Below, piece after piece: positions 6,185 through 11,246 of a DNA stretch of 11,246 nt. The DNA comes from Clostridia bacterium (GTDB lineage: Bacteria; Bacillota_A; Clostridia; Lachnospirales; Cellulosilyticaceae): NCBI GenBank assembly GCA_029239935.1, contig JARBTY010000089.1, positions 1-11,246 on the forward strand, in the 5' to 3' direction. The position numbers and the translations under genes are program-made. Below the pieces are notes generated by a model. That model was not told the DNA's origin and did not search any database. It saw nothing but the letters and a program-made list of their open reading frames with translations. Every line of letters starts with the position of its first letter. Positions within the stretch are counted from its first letter, which is position 1.

Positions 6185-6952
6185 CTACGGATTCAGCTTA
6201 TGCTGCCTGCCTTCAAAATCTAATCTATAAGGCTCATTTTGTATAATAAGCTCTGAAACAGGTACGATTTCATATCCCTTATCCAAAATGCCTTTAATGA
6301 TACTATCAAGTGCAGCTGCTGTATGTTTTGCACCATTATGCAATAAGATAATAGAGCCCGGCCTTAGATTTTTATGGTTAACCACTTTATCTATAAGCGG
6401 CTGAACCCCTTCAGATTTCCAATCAATAGAATCCACATCCCATTGTACAATATGATAATGACACTCTCTAGCTGCTTCTATCACTGTATTGTTATATTCG
6501 CCATAAGGGGGCCTAAAAAGATTGGTTTCTTTACCAGTTGCCTGTTTAATGGTTTCATGTGCTCCCATAATATCTTTTTTAGCCTCTTCTTTGCTCATCC
6601 TGCTCATATGAGGATGTTTATCCGAATGATTGGCAATGTCATGACCTGCTTCTGCCAGCTTTTTAACCTCAACGGGGTATTTTCTCACCCAATCGCCTAC
6701 TACAAAAAAAGTGGTTTTGACCTTGTACTTTTCAAGAATCTCCAGTAACTGATCCGTGTCTTCTGCTCCCCACGCTGCGTCAAAAGATAATGCCACCTTT
6801 TTTTCACCATTGGTATTGACGCAATAAATAGGTAAAAGCTTAGAGTCCACTGCTTTACTATACAAAGCTTTATTTAAAATAGAGACACTGAACGCTCCTA
6901 TCAAAAATACCCAAAACAAATAGTGTTTTTTCTTATAAAAAGTATGTTTCAA
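6185..6952 (-). CDS. pdaB: PdaB-type sporulation polysaccharide deacetylase (CE4/NodB domain)
   Basis: A 255-residue membrane-anchored NodB-domain protein, close to the roughly 254 residues of Bacillus PdaB. Residues 11-27 (YLFWVFLIGAFSVSILN) form a single uncleaved-looking membrane anchor, putting the catalytic domain outside the membrane. Five CE4 motifs appear in order: SFDAAWG (56-62), HSDKH (109-113, metal-binding histidines), RPPYG (147-151), WDVDSIDW (171-178) and LLHNG (203-207). In motif 1 the second Asp of the usual TFDDG is Ala, a variation I associate with the PdaB group. PdaB is needed to keep spores stable in Bacillus, probably acting on the cortex; that role is inferred here. 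The start is TTG at 6952, fixed by AGGAGGA six nt upstream. It lies about 110 bp after the NlpC/P60 gene, separated from it by a terminator. Confidence 0.87.
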   Translation of the reverse strand: MKHTFYKKKHYLFWVFLIGAFSVSILNKALYSKAVDSKLLPIYCVNTNGEKKVALSFDAAWGAEDTDQLLEILEKYKVKTTFFVVGDWVRKYPVEVKKLAEAGHDIANHSDKHPHMSRMSKEEAKKDIMGAHETIKQATGKETNLFRPPYGEYNNTVIEAARECHYHIVQWDVDSIDWKSEGVQPLIDKVVNHKNLRPGSIILLHNGAKHTAAALDSIIKGILDKGYEIVPVSELIIQNEPYRLDFEGRQHKLNP

Positions 6953-6958
6953 TTCTAG

Positions 6959-6965
6959 TCCTCCT
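6959..6965 (-). promoter_or_regulatory. pdaB: Ribosome binding site that fixes the TTG start of pdaB
   Basis: AGGAGGA on the minus strand, six nt before TTG-AAA-CAT. There is no in-frame ATG at a usable distance, and the TTG start gives the expected positively charged N-terminus before the membrane segment. Confidence 0.85.
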
Positions 6966-7033
6966 GTTGTTCATTATTTATGCCGCTTACTCTACGTGCT
7001 TATTTTGTGTGTCTCATTTATTTTTATGCAACT

Positions 7034-7057
7034 AAAAAAACTCCATTTAATGGAGTT
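7034..7057 (-). terminator. Rho-independent terminator after the shorter NlpC/P60 gene
   Basis: On the minus strand the arms AACTCCAT and ATGGAGTT (7057-7050 and 7046-7039) pair around a 3-nt loop and run into TTTTT. It begins 6 bp after the stop codon of the gene ending at 7064, separating that transcript from pdaB. Confidence 0.82.
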
Positions 7058-7063
7058 ATTGAT

Positions 7064-7747
7064 CTAAGCAAATATTCTTTTATATCCAATAATAGGGTCA
7101 CAGCCTCTTTCCCACATTGCATCAATACATACCGATTTGCCAGGTACAGGCGAATGGATAATCTTGTTATCCCCTACATAAATGGCCACATGTCTTACAC
7201 TGCCGCCCACACCATAAAATACTAAATCTCCAGGTAAAAGCTCTGATTTAGATACATCTTTACCATCAGCTGCATATTGTGAACGTGAGCTTCTTTCTAA
7301 GCTTACATTAAAATTCGAATAAATCTGTTGTGTAAATCCTGAACAATCTACACCTGTTTTTAAGCTCGTCCCACCACTTCTATAAGGCACCCCGATAAAC
7401 TGTTTGGCATAGTCTACAACTTCTTCACCTTTTGCTGTCACTTCTGCCTTTTTCTCAGGCTGTTTTTCTTCTACTTTTTCTTCTACTTCTATGTATATCT
7501 TTTCTATATAAACCACTTCATCATTTTCAAGAGTTATACCGTAATAATTATCTATTTCTTCTGCTATGACTATTTGTTCTCCTGCATTCAGATAACATGC
7601 TGTTATCCCCTCTGCCGAAGGCGTCTTATACGCTAAAATGTTTTCCTTGACTACGCCTTTGCTGAATTCTTCTGCCCATACATTCGCTGTAAAAATTGTA
7701 AATACTGCAAGCATAACTGGTATCCATTTTAATAGTCCTTTTTTCAC
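7064..7747 (-). CDS. Secreted NlpC/P60 peptidoglycan endopeptidase (shorter paralogue)
   Basis: A 227-residue exported cell-wall hydrolase, predicted to cut peptide stems of peptidoglycan. Residues 1-25 are a signal peptide (KK, hydrophobic core, cleavage probably after VWA). Residues about 28-88 form one SH3-like region (GVVKENILAYKTPS...VVYIEKIYIEV), followed by a Glu/Lys-rich linker (88-108). The NlpC/P60 domain is 109-227, with catalytic C135 in DCSGF, H186 in RHVAIYVG and a third polar residue H198 in IIHSP. The start is GTG at 7747 after AGGGGG with 8-nt spacing. It has its own consensus promoter and a terminator downstream. It is clearly paralogous to the gene at 7888-8793: the catalytic domains are alike, but here there is one SH3-like unit instead of two. 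Confidence 0.9.
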   Translation of the reverse strand: MKKGLLKWIPVMLAVFTIFTANVWAEEFSKGVVKENILAYKTPSAEGITACYLNAGEQIVIAEEIDNYYGITLENDEVVYIEKIYIEVEEKVEEKQPEKKAEVTAKGEEVVDYAKQFIGVPYRSGGTSLKTGVDCSGFTQQIYSNFNVSLERSSRSQYAADGKDVSKSELLPGDLVFYGVGGSVRHVAIYVGDNKIIHSPVPGKSVCIDAMWERGCDPIIGYKRIFA

Positions 7748-7794
7748 GGTTCTTTCCCCCTAGAAAGTTGTCTATTTCTAATATCTTATGTACT

Positions 7795-7811
7795 TGTTTA
7801 ATATTTGTTAC
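7795..7811 (+). promoter_or_regulatory. WalR-box-like direct repeat at the shorter NlpC/P60 promoter
   Basis: The plus strand reads TGTTTA-N5-TGTTAC, matching 11 of 12 specified positions of the WalR (YycF) motif TGTWAH-N5-TGTWAH. It begins at the predicted transcription start and is 7 bp from the -10 element, on the strand opposite the gene. The region is AT-rich, so chance remains possible. Confidence 0.42.
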
Positions 7812-7817
7812 AAAATT

Positions 7818-7846
7818 ATTATAAACTATAATCAAATATGTGTCAA
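7818..7846 (-). promoter_or_regulatory. Perfect sigma-A promoter of the shorter NlpC/P60 gene
   Basis: On the minus strand TTGACA (7846-7841) and TATAAT (7823-7818) are both exact consensus hexamers with an ideal 17-bp spacer. The start would be near 7811, giving a leader of about 64 nt. Confidence 0.88.
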
Positions 7847-7887
7847 CTACTGGATGTTCTATTCATAATTGATTTAAATGTTCCAGA

Positions 7888-8793
7888 TTAATTTAAAACT
7901 CTTTTAATACCTATAAGGGGTTTTCCATAGTGAAGCCTACTCATTTTGATACCACTTCTGGCATCACTGGCATGGACAATTTGCCCATTTCCAGCATAGA
8001 TGGCTACATGGTCAATAGTTCTTCCATTTGAACCATAAAACACTAAATCGCCTGGCTGTATCTCACTCTCACTAACCTTATAACCATTTGAAGCATATTG
8101 CGCCCTAGAACTTCTCTGAATTTGAACCCCAAAATGTTTCATAATCTGCTGAGTAAAACCTGAGCAATCCACTCCTCCAGTGAGACTATTACCGCCGTAG
8201 ACATATCTGCCGCCTAAAAACTGTTTGGCATAGGCAACAACTTCTTCACCTTGAGTGGCGCTTTGTCCTAATACCTGTGATGCATCTGCCGTAGCAAACT
8301 CTGTTTTTTTGTAAGGCAGCCCATCCAGTCCCTGTTCGCTTAATTGATCTTTATAAATATATCCTTCTTTATCATTCACTTTGATTTTGTAAAAATCATC
8401 TTGCCTCTCTGATACCAATACAAGTTCGCCGTCTTTTAAAAAATCTATAATGTCTGCTTCCGGATCTGCATTTTCTCTTACTTTTGTTTCTTCGTGGGTT
8501 GCATATGTAATCTCTCCAACTAACTCAATCTCTTCTTTTTTTACTGTATGTAACAAATCTGAATCTATCTGTATGATATACGCATCATCTTGCTTTTCTA
8601 CTATATTAATAAGTTGTCCTTTTTCTAAAAGTAGGCTGTCGTTTAAAGCTTCTTCGGTGTCTCTTGATAACTTTGTGTCTTCAGAGACATTGATCATCAG
8701 GTCATCTTTTATTGTTCCATATACAGCCGCATTAGCCGTCCCCATAATTGACAGTGATACAATCCCCATTATTAGTAATTTATTAAGTCTCAT
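7888..8793 (-). CDS. Secreted NlpC/P60 peptidoglycan endopeptidase with two SH3-like regions
   Basis: A 301-residue exported cell-wall hydrolase. Residues 1-22 are a signal peptide (RLNK, hydrophobic core, cleavage probably after ANA). Two SH3-like modules follow: about 24-92 (ending VKKEEIELVG) and 96-152 (TKVRENADPEADIIDFLKDG...YKIKVNDKEGYIYKDQL), likely for wall binding. A linker at 153-180 leads to the NlpC/P60 domain at 181-301, with catalytic C210 in DCSGF, H262 in DHVAIYAG and H274 in IVHAS. The ATG at 8793 follows AGGAGGA at 5 nt. It has its own consensus promoter. I see no hairpin terminator after it, so some transcripts may run into the paralogue 140 bp downstream, with which it shares domain order and motif spacing. 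Confidence 0.92.
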   Translation of the reverse strand: MRLNKLLIMGIVSLSIMGTANAAVYGTIKDDLMINVSEDTKLSRDTEEALNDSLLLEKGQLINIVEKQDDAYIIQIDSDLLHTVKKEEIELVGEITYATHEETKVRENADPEADIIDFLKDGELVLVSERQDDFYKIKVNDKEGYIYKDQLSEQGLDGLPYKKTEFATADASQVLGQSATQGEEVVAYAKQFLGGRYVYGGNSLTGGVDCSGFTQQIMKHFGVQIQRSSRAQYASNGYKVSESEIQPGDLVFYGSNGRTIDHVAIYAGNGQIVHASDARSGIKMSRLHYGKPLIGIKRVLN

Positions 8794-8820
8794 TGTATTC
8801 CTCCTAATGCTTTTTTATTA

Positions 8821-8852
8821 GTTGTTAAATATATGTTATATTTATTAACAAC
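8821..8852. repeat. Inverted repeat in the leader of the longer NlpC/P60 gene
   Basis: GTTGTTAA and TTAACAAC form 8-bp outer arms (8821-8828 and 8845-8852) around an AT-rich centre that can pair partly. It lies between the predicted transcription start and the ribosome binding site. It could be a transcript hairpin or a protein-binding palindrome; it overlaps the WalR-like repeat. Confidence 0.5.
8823..8839 (+). promoter_or_regulatory. WalR-box-like direct repeat in the leader of the longer NlpC/P60 gene
   Basis: The plus strand reads TGTTAA-N5-TGTTAT, a full match to TGTWAH-N5-TGTWAH, the WalR (YycF) motif known from Bacillus and Staphylococcus. A weaker copy TATTAA-N5-TATTAC (8843-8859, 10 of 12) sits 7 bp from the -10, in the same register as the repeat at the paralogue's promoter. 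A site downstream of the start would fit repression. Confidence 0.48.
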
Positions 8853-8865
8853 TTATTACAAAGTT

Positions 8866-8894
8866 ATTATATATTTTTTCCAGAGGTTTGTCAA
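8866..8894 (-). promoter_or_regulatory. Perfect sigma-A promoter of the longer NlpC/P60 gene
   Basis: On the minus strand TTGACA (8894-8889) and TATAAT (8871-8866) are exact consensus with a 17-bp spacer. The start would be near 8859, with a leader of about 66 nt. The sequence just after the -10, AACTTTGTAATAA, is nearly the same as in the paralogue's promoter (AATTTTGTAACAA). Confidence 0.88.
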
Positions 8895-9073
8895 TAATTG
8901 TATGATTAAATTTCTACCATTTTTTTCCTCTTTGATTTTTTAGGAACTGTCTCCCCCTATTGAGAGTTTTAAAATCAGTTTTAGACAAAAAAACAGTTGT
9001 TTTACGGCAATCAAGCAGTTAGTATGTAATTATAGAAGCGTTAGTCATTATTTTCTAAGATGGGGTGATAGAA

Positions 9074-11246
9074 ATGAAGGAAAGAGAACCTATTATTGAA
9101 GAATTACATACAGATTCAGTTTGGTCTAAACTCGTTCGTATCTTAAATATCCGTGAAAGCTACACCCCTTGGCGGGTTGCCCTAAGAATATCTCTCATCT
9201 ATCTGGTTTTAGGCTCCCTTTGGATTTTATTATCCGATAAAGTCGTTGAACTATTTGTCAGAAGTAAACAAACGATGATCTTTATCAGTATGATAAAGGG
9301 CTGGTTTTACGTGGGTACTACTGCATGGCTTATTTTCTTTCTCATTTATAGTGTTCTAAAGCGTATTAAATTGATTGAAAAAGAATTAAGAAGTAAAAAC
9401 GAGGAGCTTTCGGCCATTTATGAAGAACTCGTTGCTTCGGAAGAAGAACTGAGATGGCAGCTTGATGAAATAATACGCCACCAAGAAAAACTTAAGATCA
9501 GTGAAGAACGGTTTCGCCTGGCACTTGAAGGCTCCAATGATTTGATTTGGGATATTGATTTTATTTCTAACCAACACTATTTTTCTGAACGCTGGAGTGA
9601 CTTTTTGGGTTATGACAGTGAAGACTTCCCCACAAGCTTTGAAACCTTGGCAAACTTTTTACATCCTGATGATCTCCAACCTCTTGAAAAAGCAACTAAC
9701 GATTATTTCGAAGGAAAATTACCCTTTTATAGCTGTGAACATAGGCTTCTTACCAAAGAAGGGAGTTATAAGTGGTTTTATTCCCGCGGTAAAGCCCTGA
9801 GAGATGCTTCTGGCAAAATCATTCGTTTTGCCGGTTCTCTTTCTGATGTTACTGAAACCAAAAAAAACGCCCTCGAGCTTCAAAACAGCTATGAGGAACT
9901 TGAGGCTACCTATGAAGAACTATACGGTACTCAGGAGGAACTGACCAGACAAAATATGGCCCTGCATGATTATCAAAAAACGCTTCACCAAATGGCCTAT
10001 TATGACCACTTAACCGGTTTACCAAACAGAATGCACCTGTATGAAGATCTGTCCCGTCAATTAAAAGACTTTCCTGACCGTCATAAAGCACTTTTATTTA
10101 TCGACTTAGATAATTTCAAATTTATAAATGATACTTTAGGTCATGCCATAGGTGATGAATTGATCTCTAATATCGGCCATAGGCTAAAAAACTTATTGAT
10201 TACAGACCATATTATCTCCCGCCTTGGGGGCGATGAGTTTATCATCTGTTTGTATCAGTATAACGCTTTAGATGAGGTAACATCAGCCTCAAAAAAAATC
10301 ATTCAATGTTTGGATCAGCCTTTTAAAATTAGAAATAGCATACTACATATAACAATGAGTATCGGTATCGCTTTATATCCTGAACACGGAACCACTTCAG
10401 ATGAACTTTTAAAAAATGCTGATATTGCCATGTACAAGGCTAAAGCAAGAGGTAAAAACCGTTATGTCGTTTATCATAATGAGATGAATGCTTCTATAAA
10501 AGAGCGCATGTTAATAGAAGAAAATTTACGTACTGCCTTGTTTCATAATGAATTTAGGGTATATTATCAGCCACAAATAGATACTGAAACCCAACAAATC
10601 TGTGGATTTGAAGCCCTTATCCGATGGCAAAATAAAGATTTGGGTGTTGTCCCTCCTCTTAAATTTATCCCAATAGCTGAGGAAACCCATCTGATTATCC
10701 CTATTGGCCAATGGGTCTTAAAACAAGCTTGTACCTTCCTTAAAACCCTCCATAACCAAGGTTTTAGTTCCCTTAACATGTCTGTCAACATCTCTATGCT
10801 GCAGCTTGTGCAGGAGGATTTTATAGAGTCTGTCATGGAGATTTTGGACTTAACCGAGCTGGCCCCTCGTTATCTTGAATTAGAAATCACCGAATCTATC
10901 TTAATGGAATCCTATGAAGCAATCTCCCTAAAACTTCAGCAGCTGAGACTGGCGGGCATTCAAATAGCGCTTGATGATTTTGGACAAGGTTATTCTTCAC
11001 TGAGCTACCTTAAGCGCCTTCCTATTAATACGTTAAAAATAGACAAGCTTTTTATCGATAACATTGGCCTGAGTGCAGCAGAAAATGAACTGGCTGATGT
11101 GATTGTTATGATAGGCCGTCGAATGGGGTTAACTGTACTGGCAGAAGGTGTTGAGACCAAAGAGCAGCTTGATTATCTAAAACACTATAAGTGTGATAAA
11201 ATCCAGGGGTATTACTTTAGTGAGGCACTTCCAGAGGAAGAAGCGG
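9074..11246 (+). CDS. Membrane-anchored PAS-GGDEF-EAL cyclic-di-GMP protein, C-terminus cut by window edge
   Basis: 724 residues are visible with no stop before the edge. Two membrane helices lie at about 35-54 and 76-95. A coiled coil (about 105-142), a PAS domain (about 145-262, YDSEDFP and FLHPDD typical of PAS_3) and a second coiled coil (264-300) follow. The GGDEF domain (about 305-465) has YYDHLTGLPNR and an intact RLGGDEF (383-389); the upstream RxxD inhibitory site is absent. The EAL domain (from about 475) has EALIR (513-517), N572, the ELEITES block (E604, E607), DDFGQGYSS (634-642), K655 in LKIDKL and AEGVET (690-695). Both synthesis and breakdown of cyclic-di-GMP are thus chemically possible; which dominates is not readable. 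The ATG at 9074 follows GGGGTGAT at 4 nt. Only the last part of the EAL domain is missing. Confidence 0.94.
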   Translation, partial: MKEREPIIEELHTDSVWSKLVRILNIRESYTPWRVALRISLIYLVLGSLWILLSDKVVELFVRSKQTMIFISMIKGWFYVGTTAWLIFFLIYSVLKRIKLIEKELRSKNEELSAIYEELVASEEELRWQLDEIIRHQEKLKISEERFRLALEGSNDLIWDIDFISNQHYFSERWSDFLGYDSEDFPTSFETLANFLHPDDLQPLEKATNDYFEGKLPFYSCEHRLLTKEGSYKWFYSRGKALRDASGKIIRFAGSLSDVTETKKNALELQNSYEELEATYEELYGTQEELTRQNMALHDYQKTLHQMAYYDHLTGLPNRMHLYEDLSRQLKDFPDRHKALLFIDLDNFKFINDTLGHAIGDELISNIGHRLKNLLITDHIISRLGGDEFIICLYQYNALDEVTSASKKIIQCLDQPFKIRNSILHITMSIGIALYPEHGTTSDELLKNADIAMYKAKARGKNRYVVYHNEMNASIKERMLIEENLRTALFHNEFRVYYQPQIDTETQQICGFEALIRWQNKDLGVVPPLKFIPIAEETHLIIPIGQWVLKQACTFLKTLHNQGFSSLNMSVNISMLQLVQEDFIESVMEILDLTELAPRYLELEITESILMESYEAISLKLQQLRLAGIQIALDDFGQGYSSLSYLKRLPINTLKIDKLFIDNIGLSAAENELADVIVMIGRRMGLTVLAEGVETKEQLDYLKHYKCDKIQGYYFSEALPEEEA

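Noticed and set aside
6374..6748. Plus-strand open frame of 124 codons
   Set aside because: Antisense shadow of pdaB, whose five NodB motifs are all on the minus strand.
7847..7887. Terminator between the two NlpC/P60 genes
   Set aside because: Only 5-bp CTGGA/TCCAG arms with a long loop and no T-run are found, so no intrinsic terminator is called.
8450..8821. Plus-strand open frame of 123 codons overlapping the longer NlpC/P60 gene
   Set aside because: Serine-rich antisense of the SH3-like and signal-peptide region. It has no ribosome binding site and ends in the other gene's leader.
8895..9073. Cyclic-di-GMP riboswitch or clear promoter before the GGDEF-EAL gene
   Set aside because: The conserved GEMM motifs are absent. 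A small palindrome AAAACA-GT-TGTTTT (8990-9003) and some AT-rich -10-like words are present, but nothing with a proper -35/-10 pair.
10526..10836. Two minus-strand open frames inside the EAL region
   Set aside because: Antisense to a continuous PAS-GGDEF-EAL frame with intact catalytic motifs.

Overview
The window looks like chromosomal DNA of a low-GC, endospore-forming member of the Bacillota, most likely Clostridia. The evidence is AT-rich intergenic DNA, strong AGGAGG ribosome binding sites, consensus sigma-A promoters, a PdaB-type sporulation deacetylase, a Spo0E-like protein and a clostridial-style adenosylcobalamin-dependent ribonucleotide reductase (RNR). I cannot fix the genus from sequence alone. 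I see no mobile element, CRISPR array, tRNA or rRNA.

Region 1 (1-2643, minus strand) reads, in transcription order: a degenerate MurE-like protein without a usable P-loop (2643-1984), a tandem-OB-fold SSB-like protein (1903-1259), a YgjP/DUF45 zinc metallopeptidase-like protein (1196-507), and a corrinoid adenosyltransferase cut by the window edge (479-1). An extended -10 promoter at 1229-1257 probably drives the last two genes.

Region 2 (2644-6180, plus strand) holds nrdJ, the B12-dependent RNR. Its leader has two NrdR-box-like sites exactly 31 bp apart, which fits control by the RNR repressor NrdR. A 59-residue Spo0E-like gene follows, closed by a strong bidirectional terminator. The adenosyltransferase at the left edge makes the cofactor that NrdJ consumes, so the two genes are functionally linked although they are transcribed divergently.

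Region 3 (6181-8900, minus strand) is a cell-wall/sporulation cluster: pdaB with a TTG start, then two paralogous secreted NlpC/P60 peptidoglycan endopeptidases. Each NlpC/P60 gene has its own perfect TTGACA-17-TATAAT promoter. At both promoters the opposite strand carries direct repeats resembling the WalR (YycF) box, suggesting control by the cell-wall two-component system.

Region 4 (9074-11246, plus strand) is a membrane-anchored PAS-GGDEF-EAL protein, cut by the right edge, with both cyclic-di-GMP catalytic motifs intact. I did not find a clearly new multi-gene system. The least ordinary items are the P-loop-less MurE relative, the paired NrdR sites, the twin WalR-like promoters and the duplicated coiled coil around the PAS domain.
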